A stretch of 11,451 nt of DNA from PALSA-1296 sp038210275 (lineage in GTDB: Bacteria; Bacteroidota; Ignavibacteria; Palsa-1295). The position numbers and the translations under genes were made by a program. Below the pieces are notes generated by a model. It searched no databases and was not told the origin of the DNA. It saw only the letters and a program-made list of their open reading frames with translations. Positions 1 through 7,220 of the stretch are shown piece after piece. The stretch lies in contig JBBQWV010000032.1 in the NCBI GenBank assembly GCA_038210275.1, forward strand, positions 1-11,451, in the 5' to 3' direction. Each line of letters begins with the position of its first letter. Position 1 is the first letter of the stretch.

Positions 1-1
1 T

Positions 2-238
2 AGGGTTGGAGAAGAAAATTCATCATCGAATCTTGGCTTTCGTTATACTATTCTATCATATTCTCATAGCATTTGGAAAGTAGTTGATTATAGTACCCTA
101 TCATTTTTTTTTCAGTCATTTAATATTGATGCCTCTCGATCCCCTTTTTTTTGGGGTGTAGGAGCAGTGTTCTATTTTAGAAGTGAATATAGTTTATTTC
201 CATTCGCAGAAATCGGAGTAAGACTTTTTTCTTTCTAA
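2..238 (+). CDS. Outer-membrane beta-barrel protein, C-terminal fragment (5' end outside window)
   Basis: An open frame runs from base 2 to a TAA stop at 236-238, giving 78 residues with no in-frame ATG, so the gene starts upstream of the window. The peptide alternates hydrophobic/aromatic and polar residues in short strands separated by turns, and it ends in AEIGVRLFSF. A last strand closing on a terminal phenylalanine is the usual signature of proteins inserted by the BAM machinery. The first 120 bases are only about 31 percent GC by hand count, against about 47 percent in a sampled stretch of the OmpA gene, so this gene differs in composition from its neighbours. It converges on the VWA gene with a 39-base gap. 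The barrel assignment rests on strand pattern and terminal residue only; the family cannot be named from this fragment. Confidence 0.6.
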   Translation, partial: RVGEENSSSNLGFRYTILSYSHSIWKVVDYSTLSFFFQSFNIDASRSPFFWGVGAVFYFRSEYSLFPFAEIGVRLFSF

Positions 239-251
239 TTATCCTTACTCC
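215..251. repeat. Inverted repeat between convergent genes
   Basis: GGAGTAAG at 215-222 is matched by its exact reverse complement CTTACTCC at 244-251. This gives an 8-bp stem with a 21-base loop that contains the stop codon of the barrel gene. It lies between two convergent genes, where a shared transcription end would be expected, but no T-tract follows on either strand. It is therefore at best a weak or factor-dependent terminator and may be chance. Confidence 0.3.
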
Positions 252-277
252 CTCAGCCTCAGCAAAAAGCCAGACGA

Positions 278-1828
278 TCACTTTCTTTTCAAAACTTTTT
301 TCAATGCCTTCGCAACTGTTTTTTTCAAGTATAGGAAGAGCAGCTTCCATTGTGTTTTGCCAATGAGGCTGTCGAATTCTAAGAGGAAGTGCAGATCACG
401 GATGTCTTCATCGGTCATCGGCAGGGCGATGGTCGAATGTGGCTTGCTTTCGGAACCGGTTGCTTCGGGAGTATCATCGCCGGCAAGATTCATTGCACTT
501 TCTAAGAGTTTGCGGAGACGTTCATCAAGTGCTTCAAGACGCTTGCGAAGTTCAGGATCGGTTTCGTACTTCAAAAGAAAATTCACATGATCGTGCATGA
601 TGGCGATCTTCTTTGTCATTTCCGGTGTAAAGAATTGCTGCGCATCTTCTTCAAGAGAGGCGATGAGTACTTCCAGATCATCTATCTCACCTCCACCAGC
701 CAAGAAAATACTTAAGTCATCGATATCAGGAATTTCGACATAGACTTCGGAGATGCGTTCGAGTTCATGTCCATATTGCTCATGAAATTCTTTTGCGAAC
801 TTTGATTTCTTTTCTGCGATCTGCGACCGAACATATCTCAGCGACTGCTCATACTGATGATGCTTATCATGTGCCTGAGAATGCTCCAAGCCGCGAGCAA
901 GTTCATGCTCCTGATTTAAAAGATCTTGCAATAATTTTGTATTGCCCACCTTTCCCGATCTGATAAGATCATCTATCATCCTATCGGATGCGAAGATCTG
1001 CGAATGTCCGATCTTTATGGTATGAATTTTTATATTCTCATCCATCTTCGAACGGATCAAATCTTCATCTATCGAAACGGCACCATCGGTAATGACAAGA
1101 ATTTCCGCACCCGATAGGTGCTCCATTGTTGCGATCTCATCGAGTGCAGTGACCAAAGCTTTTTGCAAAACTGTGCCGTTGCCAAGATGCGTGATGCGAA
1201 GAATGTAGCGAATAAGTGAAGCATAACTTTCCGGATCAATTGCCGAATGCATCTCGCCAACATGATCGTCGAACGTCCGCAAGCTGATAAAGCCCATATC
1301 GGCTTTATTGCTTTTTAAGAAATGAATGAGGATCGCCTGTGCAAGATGAATCCGGTGATGCGTCTGCATCGAAGACGATGTATCAAAAAGCACGAAGACC
1401 TTTTGCTTGCGGCTATCGAAAGAAAAACTTTCACCGATCTCCTGAATCGGTAATATCTTCGGCATTTTCGAAACCGGCATCCAGAGCATTCGCTCCGCTA
1501 AACGTTGATCGAAGACAGAATCGGGCAGTGCGAATTGCCAGGAATAAATCCGCGCAACATCGCGGCGATTGCGGATAAAATCCGCTTCGTATTCTTCACC
1601 GGTTATCACTTCCGGTGAAAAGAGTGCGACTTCTTCGCTTAACTTCGTCTGATCTAATGTCGGAAGTCGTAGCGCGGAAGTTAGTCTCTTGCTCAGTTCA
1701 CTATCCTCAACTTCAAGGACACGTCCTATCTCAAAGACGGCAGTGAACTCCTTTGGAAGATGGTCATAGATATGCCCCAGGAATCCGAATTCCTCCATTC
1801 TCTGGAAAAATGAGCGCTCTGATGACAT
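278..1828 (-). CDS. VWA-domain (von Willebrand factor A) protein, solitary
   Basis: This encodes a 516-residue protein with a central VWA domain at about residues 143-275. The MIDAS metal-binding site is complete: DTSSS at 149-153, Thr219 in the GNGT turn, and Asp248 in ITDGA. The domain should bind a divalent metal and mediate protein contacts. There is no signal peptide or membrane segment, so the protein is probably cytoplasmic. The N-terminal 140 residues and the C-terminal half (about 300-516) look mostly helical and charged, ending in a Lys-rich tail (KKVLKRK). Bacterial VWA proteins of this general layout often work with a MoxR/RavA-type AAA+ ATPase, but none is adjacent: the gene is flanked by a divergent lipoprotein gene and a convergent barrel gene. 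The ATG is preceded by a heptad repeat rather than a Shine-Dalgarno site. I cannot place it in a named VWA subfamily. Confidence 0.88.
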   Translation of the reverse strand: MSSERSFFQRMEEFGFLGHIYDHLPKEFTAVFEIGRVLEVEDSELSKRLTSALRLPTLDQTKLSEEVALFSPEVITGEEYEADFIRNRRDVARIYSWQFALPDSVFDQRLAERMLWMPVSKMPKILPIQEIGESFSFDSRKQKVFVLFDTSSSMQTHHRIHLAQAILIHFLKSNKADMGFISLRTFDDHVGEMHSAIDPESYASLIRYILRITHLGNGTVLQKALVTALDEIATMEHLSGAEILVITDGAVSIDEDLIRSKMDENIKIHTIKIGHSQIFASDRMIDDLIRSGKVGNTKLLQDLLNQEHELARGLEHSQAHDKHHQYEQSLRYVRSQIAEKKSKFAKEFHEQYGHELERISEVYVEIPDIDDLSIFLAGGGEIDDLEVLIASLEEDAQQFFTPEMTKKIAIMHDHVNFLLKYETDPELRKRLEALDERLRKLLESAMNLAGDDTPEATGSESKPHSTIALPMTDEDIRDLHFLLEFDSLIGKTQWKLLFLYLKKTVAKALKKVLKRK

Positions 1829-1831
1829 AGC

Positions 1832-1863
1832 AATTACGAATTACGAATGAGAAATTACGAATG
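1832..1863. repeat. Heptad tandem repeat (AATTACG type)
   Basis: Units run in strict 7-base register: AATTACG at 1832-1838, AATTACG at 1839-1845, a diverged AATGAGA at 1846-1852, AATTACG at 1853-1859, then a partial AATG. The array begins three bases upstream of the VWA start codon and fills the place where a ribosome binding site would lie. It shares period and spacer location, but not sequence, with the arrays at 7151-7185 and 11310-11372. Confidence 0.8.
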
Positions 1864-1871
1864 TCCTGATT

Positions 1872-1879
1872 CAAATATA
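1872..1879 (-). promoter_or_regulatory. Candidate Bacteroidota-type -7 promoter element for the VWA gene
   Basis: On the minus strand this reads TATATTTG, a full match to the Bacteroidota -7 consensus TAnnTTTG. A TTG lies 22 bases upstream (plus-strand 1902-1904) as a possible partial -33 element. Initiation would be near 1865, giving a leader of about 37 bases that is almost entirely heptad repeat. The motif is short and AT-rich, so a chance match is possible. Confidence 0.45.
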
Positions 1880-2006
1880 AGAGGAAATTTGGTTGGGCAC
1901 CCAATAAAGAATATAATCGTCAACCCAAAGGAATGTCGTTGTGCACTATTTTCAGTGCTGTCGCGTTACTTTGAAGTCTTAACTTGCTCATACTGCTTCT
2001 ATAAAT

Positions 2007-2753
2007 ATGAAATCATCATCCAAGTATTTTTTTGCGTGCATTTTATTTGCAATGTTCTTTGTCGGATGCGCATATAATCCAGGACCGAACCTCAACGCGC
2101 CGGGTAAGACTGTTCCTGCAAAACCGGGCAGCACCTATACGTTCAAGAATGTCCAAACCGATACAACAGGGAAGGCAATTGATTCAACTCTCTATTACTC
2201 AAAAGACTCCATTGCTGAAGTTGGCATTACTTATAATCTTAAAACCAACGTTACACATATTGTCAGTGTCGATCCTGTTTCAGGATTTTCTTATGGTGAT
2301 ACCTATATAAATTATGAAACGAACGGTGACATTTCAATCTACAGCGGAGCTTCGGGAAGTTTCGGTGGGGTTACTCTGCCGCCGTGGCGTACGTATGCAG
2401 TCCAATCTCATACTACTGCAGGTGCAAAGTTTGCCGATACCACAGTAACATTGCCGCAAATTCCTATACCGGTACATATAACAGCGTTTGATACCTTGTC
2501 GTATGTAAATAGTGGAACCTACGCAAATGGCACGAACAATATTCCGGTATTCAATATGCGTGATGTTCTAACAGAGAATGGCTCTGCACTCATCCTGAGC
2601 CTTACCCTTCATACCGTATCCCATCTCGCTTTTGCGCCATCACTGGGATATGTTGTCTCACAGATAACCGACCCCACAATAAGTCCCAATACTACGTACA
2701 TTCCTTCGTTCGGCGGTTCGGAGATGACACTTACAGGATATATCCTTAAATAA
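2007..2753 (+). CDS. Predicted lipoprotein of unknown function
   Basis: This encodes a 248-residue protein. It opens with a lipoprotein signal peptide: two lysines in the first six residues, a hydrophobic run (YFFACILFAMFF), and the lipobox FVGC with the lipidated cysteine at residue 21. It should be processed by signal peptidase II and anchored in the inner or outer membrane. The mature part is rich in Thr, Ser, Gly and Tyr and looks like an all-beta fold, but I recognise no domain. The ATG at 2007 is chosen because it starts directly before the signal peptide; no clear Shine-Dalgarno precedes it. The gene lies 54 bases before the Asp-box gene on the same strand and may be co-transcribed with it. 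Confidence 0.82.
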   Translation: MKSSSKYFFACILFAMFFVGCAYNPGPNLNAPGKTVPAKPGSTYTFKNVQTDTTGKAIDSTLYYSKDSIAEVGITYNLKTNVTHIVSVDPVSGFSYGDTYINYETNGDISIYSGASGSFGGVTLPPWRTYAVQSHTTAGAKFADTTVTLPQIPIPVHITAFDTLSYVNSGTYANGTNNIPVFNMRDVLTENGSALILSLTLHTVSHLAFAPSLGYVVSQITDPTISPNTTYIPSFGGSEMTLTGYILK

Positions 2754-2807
2754 AAAAAAGGTAAAGTTACTCTGTACTTTCAAAGTTTGTATAACATTTT
2801 ATTTCCC

Positions 2808-4301
2808 ATGAAAATTTTTACGGCATCACGCCTCGCTCAGATATTTACTCTTGTTGTAGCTCTTTCGTGCTGCACGAGTATTTCTGTACAAGCCGGAAGT
2901 GGGAAGTGGCAGTCTGCTGCTACATTGCCACTTTTATCAAGTGGACATCTGCTCTTTGCTGATAGTTTGCTTGGTTATTACATCGGGCAGGATACAGGCT
3001 ATGTCACAAAAGATGGCGCGAAGTCATGGGCGCAGATGACTTTTCCCTCTGAAGCCCGCCCCAATCCAAGTTTCATTTATGCTCCGGACAATAACACTGC
3101 GATCTTATATCAAAATGGGGTTGATGCTAATAACGTAAGCTTTCCCGGGATAATTAAGACTACCGATCAGGGATTAACCTGGAAACTTATTGCAACTGAG
3201 ACAGCTCGATTCCCACAGAATGTAAAAGCTTTTACGATGTGGTCTGTCAATGATGGATTTCGAATTTGGATCGATAACGTTTCTCAGAAAGATTCTTGTA
3301 AAGTCACGCATGATGGCGGAATAACTTGGAATGAAAAACGAGGCGATGCAACGTTAGAAAAATATATCAGCAAGTTTACAGGATCCGGAAAACTAAATAT
3401 TAAGACTGCTTGGAGTGATTCACTGCATGGTGCTATTTCAGTGTATGTGGGTGCGGCAAGTTCTTCTACAGCATATCCAGTGGTCACTACGAGTGATGGC
3501 GGAAGGACGTGGATAGAGACATATCCAAAGTTCAATGGTGATGCAACGATTCCTCATAGCTATGTCTATACGTTCCCAAATTCCAAGACTCTCTGGTGTC
3601 TGCCTTCAGTACTTACAAAAATTGAGTACTATCTTTATTATTCATTAGATTTCGGCAACACGTGGAATACGACAACACCTTTCAAGAGAAATGAACTCTT
3701 TGCTTATACGAAAGCCGGCATTCTGGAACTTGCTCCTGTCTCTCCGACTTCAAGTTGGGCAGTGCTGGCAAGCGATACAGAGCATCCTGATCTGACTAAA
3801 TTTATTGCACGACATGATCTCAATACCGGATGGGTCAGAGATACCGCATTTAATTACGGTGGTGGTAAGTTTGGGTTTTCATTCAACTCAATGGAGATTC
3901 AGTTTACCGATCCTGCTCACGGATGGGCTTGGGCAACTGCCTCGGCTTTCGTTGATGATGGTATGGGGGGGAAGAAGCAAGTATACATCGATAGCCTTTT
4001 TCTGTTCCGGTTTAATGATGGCGCGCCGACAAAAGGAGTTGCTCAATCCTCCAAGAAACCTGCTCTGCGATGCTTGCCCAATCCTGCATCTTCATCTATT
4101 AAGATCGAAGGATTTGCTTCTGATGAAATAATAAAAGATTTGAGGGTTACAAATGCAATCGGAATCCAATTCTCTCCTGCAATAGGAAATATCGGCGCAG
4201 GAGCTGAACTTGATGTACGGAATCTGCCAAACGGATGTTATATCGTTAATGTCACCACATCGTTAAGAACGGAGAGTGTGCCGGTAATGGTAGTACATTA
4301 G
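2808..4301 (+). CDS. Secreted Asp-box (BNR/Ycf48-like) beta-propeller protein with T9SS type A sorting domain
   Basis: This encodes a 497-residue exported protein. A Sec signal peptide spans about residues 1-29 (MKIF, a hydrophobic core, then SVQAG). Five Asp-box motifs follow: TKDGAKSW at 67-74, TTDQGLTW at 118-125, THDGGITW at 167-174, TSDGGRTW at 228-235 and SLDFGNTW at 279-286. Their 49-61 residue spacing fits the blades of a BNR or Ycf48-like beta-propeller. Residues 420-497 form a type A sorting domain: a PNPASSSI opening, a central beta stretch, LDVRNLPNGCYIV, and a short final strand VPVMVVH. Such tails direct export through T9SS and are usually removed at the surface. The frame is open upstream to a TTG at 2787, but ATG 2808 directly precedes the signal peptide and is preferred. 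There is no clear Shine-Dalgarno. Asp-boxes do not prove enzymatic activity; no glycosidase active site was identified. Confidence 0.88.
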   Translation: MKIFTASRLAQIFTLVVALSCCTSISVQAGSGKWQSAATLPLLSSGHLLFADSLLGYYIGQDTGYVTKDGAKSWAQMTFPSEARPNPSFIYAPDNNTAILYQNGVDANNVSFPGIIKTTDQGLTWKLIATETARFPQNVKAFTMWSVNDGFRIWIDNVSQKDSCKVTHDGGITWNEKRGDATLEKYISKFTGSGKLNIKTAWSDSLHGAISVYVGAASSSTAYPVVTTSDGGRTWIETYPKFNGDATIPHSYVYTFPNSKTLWCLPSVLTKIEYYLYYSLDFGNTWNTTTPFKRNELFAYTKAGILELAPVSPTSSWAVLASDTEHPDLTKFIARHDLNTGWVRDTAFNYGGGKFGFSFNSMEIQFTDPAHGWAWATASAFVDDGMGGKKQVYIDSLFLFRFNDGAPTKGVAQSSKKPALRCLPNPASSSIKIEGFASDEIIKDLRVTNAIGIQFSPAIGNIGAGAELDVRNLPNGCYIVNVTTSLRTESVPVMVVH

Positions 4302-4396
4302 ATTGATTATACAGATTCCAGCCAAAATGCTACGAACGCTTTTTCCGTGAAAATGTTTAATTTAGCGATATTCTGGGGATGAGGTAAATATTTCTG

Positions 4397-4404
4397 TAAA
4401 TTTG
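4397..4404 (+). promoter_or_regulatory. Candidate Bacteroidota-type -7 promoter element for the OmpA operon
   Basis: TAAATTTG matches TAnnTTTG fully. TTCTG at 4371-4375, 21 bases upstream, could serve as a degenerate -33 element. Initiation near 4411 would give a leader of about 76 bases containing the hairpin at 4462-4475. The assignment rests on motif and position only. Confidence 0.45.
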
Positions 4405-4461
4405 CAGAGAATACTTTCCTATTCACCTACATTTGTCTGAGTTTTTTACGAAACATTGTTA

Positions 4462-4476
4462 TCCGCCTCGGCGGAG
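4462..4476 (+). promoter_or_regulatory. GC-rich hairpin overlapping the Shine-Dalgarno of the OmpA gene
   Basis: TCCGCC (4462-4467) and GGCGGA (4470-4475) are perfect complements around a two-base spacer, standing out in an AT-rich leader. The likely Shine-Dalgarno GGAG is 4473-4476, ten bases before the ATG at 4487, so three of its four bases fall in the right arm. Folding could limit ribosome access. The two-base gap means the innermost pair would probably open, leaving about a 5-bp stem. Confidence 0.45.
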
Positions 4477-4486
4477 TATCTACTTA

Positions 4487-6292
4487 ATGACGACACGACG
4501 GATACGTTTTATCTCACTCACATCCTTGGTATTTTGTATTGCCTTTGCGGCATCGGCTTATTCTCAAGCTGAGTCGTCGAAGCGAGTGATCGCTCGCGGG
4601 CTTGCAGATACCCATGCCGATGACCTCAAAAATCTTAACTCGGCATACGATGATGCTACACCTATTGTCAGCACTGACGAAGGTACTCTGTATTTTACCA
4701 GCTACCGCATTGCCGGCAAGCAGGTGATCTACCGCTCCAAGCGCAAATCTCTGACTGAATGGGGCGACCCCGAAATGTTTTTTGAACTTCCCGGCAAGCA
4801 AAGCGTCAGTTCGCTCTCCGTTGCTGCCGATGGCAAGACCTGCGTTCTGCAAGGCTGTAATTGTGATGACGGAATATTTAAGACCTGCGATATTTATGAA
4901 GCAACGATCGAAGATGGTCAATTGAAGAATATGCATTCTCTTGGTGAGAATATCAACTCCGAGTGGTGGGATGCACAGCCATCATTATCCTCCGATGGAC
5001 AGCTCCTCTTTTTTACAAGTGATCGCAAGCACGGACACGGCAGCGCAGATATTTATATGTGCGCAAGAACAGGCGGAGGCACATGGGGTGCGCCGGTTGA
5101 TCTGAGTTTTAATACGAGCGGAAAAGAAGTTTCTCCGCATATCGCTGCAGATAATCAGACGCTCTATTTTGCTGCGGATGATCTGCCCGGCGGCATGGGC
5201 GGATTTGATATTTATGTAACCTTCCGCAAAGGCGAGAACGAATGGTCGGAGCCGAAAAATTTAGGTCCGGCAGTAAATACGAAATACAATGAAATGTTTT
5301 TCTCGATCCCTCCTTCGGAAGATGCCGTCTATCTTTCGAGTGACCGTCCAGGCGGTGTAGGCAATTTTGATCTCTACCGTATCTCTCCGAATCCTATCGC
5401 GGCGAAACCAAAATTTATTTCTTTCAGAGGCTCAGTACTTGATGCTGAAAACGGACAGCCTGTTCGCTCTGAACCGACGACTACTATAGAAGTCTCCGCA
5501 ACTTCAGAGAAATTAGCCAACACCGGTTCTATGCGCAATTATGCAGCAATGGCGCCGATCAGCAAGCCAATGCGCGTGGGTGCCGGAGCCGACGGATATG
5601 TATCCGGAACAATTGAAGTCCAGACACCGGGCGTTTTTGATTCAGTAGGATTTTCGCAGGATATTAAACTTGTTCCGGCAAAAGCAAAGATCGCCGGACA
5701 CGTGACAAACGTATTTACCAATAAAGCACTTGCGGCGAAAGTTAATCTCGAAGAGATCGGCGGCGCGACAGTAAATGTTACGACCGATGAAGCTACCGGT
5801 TCATTCAGCTTCGATGCAAAGCCGTTCAGTAAATATAAGATCACAGCCGAGTTAAAAGATTACGAGCAGTACGAATCGCCGATTGATATCCCGCTCAAAC
5901 GCGAGGCGATGATCACGGTGAATAAAGAAGTGCGTCTGACACCGACCGGGATTCCGCCTGTGATGGTGAACTTCGATTACAATAAGAGCGATCTGAAATC
6001 GAATGAATCACCGAAGATGGCGCATTTCATTCAGCAAGTGAAAGAGAATCCGAACGTGCGCATCGAAATTTCCGGACATACCGATGAGCACGGAACAGAG
6101 GAGTATAACCAAAAACTCTCGCAGCAACGTGCAAATACGGTGGTAGATTTTCTTCTTGCTCAGGGAGTCGGCAACGATCAGGTTGCCGTTGTAAAAGGTT
6201 TAGGAAAATCGGTGCCGCTTGCAAAAGGAAATACCGAGAAAGACGATGCGCTTAACCGCCGCGTGGAAGTTCGTATCATGGGTAAGCAATAA
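4487..6292 (+). CDS. OmpA-family protein with PD40 beta-propeller and carboxypeptidase-regulatory-like domain (PorE-like layout)
   Basis: This encodes a 601-residue envelope protein. A Sec signal peptide covers about residues 1-27 (TTRRIR, a hydrophobic core, then ASAYSQA). PD40/WD40-like segments follow at about 55-74, 163-192, 214-244 and 268-298, with repeated cores such as LFFTSDR, LYFAADD and VYLSSDRPGG, several ending in DIY or DLY. Residues 310-482 hold two beta-sandwich segments resembling carboxypeptidase-regulatory/CNA-B modules. Residues 490-599 are an OmpA-C domain with VNFDYNKSDL, GHTDEHGTEEYN, LSQQRA and NRRVEV. Asp533 and Arg592 occupy the usual diaminopimelate-binding positions, so peptidoglycan binding is expected. 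This order matches T9SS PorE except that the N-terminal TPR domain is absent. A TTG at 4433 would add 18 residues, but ATG 4487 begins the signal peptide and has GGAG upstream. It is probably co-transcribed with the barrel gene 26 bases downstream. Confidence 0.9.
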   Translation: MTTRRIRFISLTSLVFCIAFAASAYSQAESSKRVIARGLADTHADDLKNLNSAYDDATPIVSTDEGTLYFTSYRIAGKQVIYRSKRKSLTEWGDPEMFFELPGKQSVSSLSVAADGKTCVLQGCNCDDGIFKTCDIYEATIEDGQLKNMHSLGENINSEWWDAQPSLSSDGQLLFFTSDRKHGHGSADIYMCARTGGGTWGAPVDLSFNTSGKEVSPHIAADNQTLYFAADDLPGGMGGFDIYVTFRKGENEWSEPKNLGPAVNTKYNEMFFSIPPSEDAVYLSSDRPGGVGNFDLYRISPNPIAAKPKFISFRGSVLDAENGQPVRSEPTTTIEVSATSEKLANTGSMRNYAAMAPISKPMRVGAGADGYVSGTIEVQTPGVFDSVGFSQDIKLVPAKAKIAGHVTNVFTNKALAAKVNLEEIGGATVNVTTDEATGSFSFDAKPFSKYKITAELKDYEQYESPIDIPLKREAMITVNKEVRLTPTGIPPVMVNFDYNKSDLKSNESPKMAHFIQQVKENPNVRIEISGHTDEHGTEEYNQKLSQQRANTVVDFLLAQGVGNDQVAVVKGLGKSVPLAKGNTEKDDALNRRVEVRIMGKQ

Positions 6293-6318
6293 TCGCCACA
6301 GAGAGAAAAATCAGAGAT

Positions 6319-7143
6319 ATGAAAAAAAATAATTTTGTTGTTGGGTTTGCTCTTATGATCCTTTTGATCGCACCGTCACTTCGGGCGCAGATCATTAGCG
6401 CAGGCGATCTGTTTGGTCCGGGTGCTCCACCGCCAATGATCGGTGTCGAACTCGGCTTCGGACAGCATACGCAGAACGGTACTTTTCAAGCGGCTTGTAA
6501 ATGTACGTTCGAAAACTGTACAGGCAGTGGATTTTTAGGCGGATTGCTTTTCGAACTTCCCGTCAGCTATGAATGGACTATCGGTTTGGGAGTAAAATTA
6601 GATTTAAAATCATTAACGTGCGTAACCAATGTTCTTGATACGGCAACCATTACCTATTCTCCCGGAGATTCTGCTTCCAGCGGTTCGTTCAAATTTGAAC
6701 GTGATGGAGATATCAAAGAGACTTTTCTTACCATAGCGCCTTTTGTGCGTTATGAATTCTTCCGAAACGGTCCATTCTTGCAAGCCGGTCCGGGAATCGG
6801 ATTTCTGGTCTCGAGTAAATTTACTCATACCCGTGTGCTTAATAGCAGCACGATCACCCTCGATAACGGTCAGACGATCACCAATGTCCGCTTTCAGAAT
6901 GGCACTCGTACGGAAACTCTCGAAGATGGCAAGATCGCAAATGCTGTTACAACTCGCATCTCCGCTTTGCTGACTGCAGGTTGGGACATAGCCATCGGCG
7001 ATCATTCTGTGATCGCTCCGATGATTACCTACGATCTGCCGTTTACGAATGTCCGTCCGGATTTTGTCGGCGCTGATGGTGCAGCAAACTGGAAGATCAC
7101 GAGTCTCTATATCTCTGTCGGGTTGAAATACAGGCTGGATTAG
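6319..7143 (+). CDS. Outer-membrane beta-barrel protein
   Basis: This encodes a 274-residue protein with a Sec signal peptide at 1-23 (MKKNN, a hydrophobic core, cleavage likely after LRA). The mature chain has many short amphipathic strands with Gly/aromatic turns (for example IGLGVKLDL, APFVRYEFF, GPFLQAGPGIGFLV). Its final strand, LYISVGLKYRLD, is barrel-like, although the chain ends RLD rather than with the usual terminal Phe. Three cysteines cluster at 60, 62 and 67 (CKC, then NC), with a fourth at 101, which is unusual for a barrel and could form disulfides in the periplasm. The gene begins 26 bases after the OmpA gene with only a weak purine-rich stretch as ribosome site, so it is likely in the same operon and may act with that protein. 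It does not visibly resemble PorP/SprF. The specific family is unknown to me. Confidence 0.82.
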   Translation: MKKNNFVVGFALMILLIAPSLRAQIISAGDLFGPGAPPPMIGVELGFGQHTQNGTFQAACKCTFENCTGSGFLGGLLFELPVSYEWTIGLGVKLDLKSLTCVTNVLDTATITYSPGDSASSGSFKFERDGDIKETFLTIAPFVRYEFFRNGPFLQAGPGIGFLVSSKFTHTRVLNSSTITLDNGQTITNVRFQNGTRTETLEDGKIANAVTTRISALLTAGWDIAIGDHSVIAPMITYDLPFTNVRPDFVGADGAANWKITSLYISVGLKYRLD

Positions 7144-7150
7144 GGGGAAG

Positions 7151-7185
7151 AGTTCTTAGTGCTTAGTTCTTAATTAAGAACTAAA
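7151..7185. repeat. Heptad tandem repeat (AGTTCTT type) with a 20-bp perfect palindrome
   Basis: Units in 7-base register are AGTTCTT (7151-7157), AGTGCTT (7158-7164), AGTTCTT (7165-7171), AATTAAG (7172-7178) and AACTAAA (7179-7185). The end of the array makes a perfect palindrome at 7164-7183 with half-site TAGTTCTTAA. It starts seven bases after the barrel stop codon. An A-run rather than a T-run follows, so it is not a standard terminator for the plus-strand operon. Confidence 0.75.
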
Positions 7186-7220
7186 AAATCGGGAGGTTCA
7201 TAATTTTCCCATGTTTTTTG

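Larger units (their letters stand above)
1829..2006. other. Divergent intergenic spacer
   Basis: These 178 bases separate the start codons of the VWA gene (-) and the lipoprotein gene (+), so promoters for both should lie here. The minus-strand candidate is at 1872-1879. For the plus strand there is only a partial match, TTACTTTG at 1966-1973, and no recognisable Shine-Dalgarno before 2007. I see no convincing gene inside. Confidence 0.6.
4302..4486. other. Spacer before the OmpA/barrel operon
   Basis: These 185 bases hold a candidate promoter (4397-4404) and a GC-rich hairpin over the ribosome binding site (4462-4476). I found no hairpin with a T-tract after the upstream gene and no convincing small gene. 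Confidence 0.6.

Noticed and set aside
357..590. Plus-strand open frame of 77 codons inside the VWA gene
   Set aside because: It lies wholly opposite a well-supported coding frame with an intact MIDAS motif. Its Arg/Ser-rich translation is typical of a complementary-strand shadow.
1847..2077. Plus-strand open frame starting in the divergent spacer
   Set aside because: It overlaps the lipoprotein start in another frame, begins inside the heptad repeat and has no ribosome site or recognisable protein character.
2763..2780. Hairpin AAAG(T)TAC / GTACTTT after the lipoprotein gene as a terminator
   Set aside because: The stem is short with a bulge and no T-tract follows it on the plus strand. 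The neighbouring A-run would serve only minus-strand transcription, and no minus gene ends here.
2787..2807. TTG start adding seven residues to the Asp-box protein
   Set aside because: The added residues put hydrophobic residues ahead of the signal peptide, and ATG 2808 gives a standard lysine-then-hydrophobic signal.
4433..4486. TTG start adding 18 residues to the OmpA protein
   Set aside because: It would place the coding region across the GC hairpin and the GGAG ribosome site. ATG 4487 gives a canonical signal peptide.
4514..4936. Minus-strand open frame of 140 codons opposite the OmpA gene
   Set aside because: The opposite frame encodes a clear signal peptide and PD40 repeats; this one shows no domain and no ribosome site.
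6613..7005. Minus-strand open frame of 130 codons opposite the barrel gene
   Set aside because: No signal peptide, domain or promoter; it is fully explained as a shadow of the barrel coding frame.
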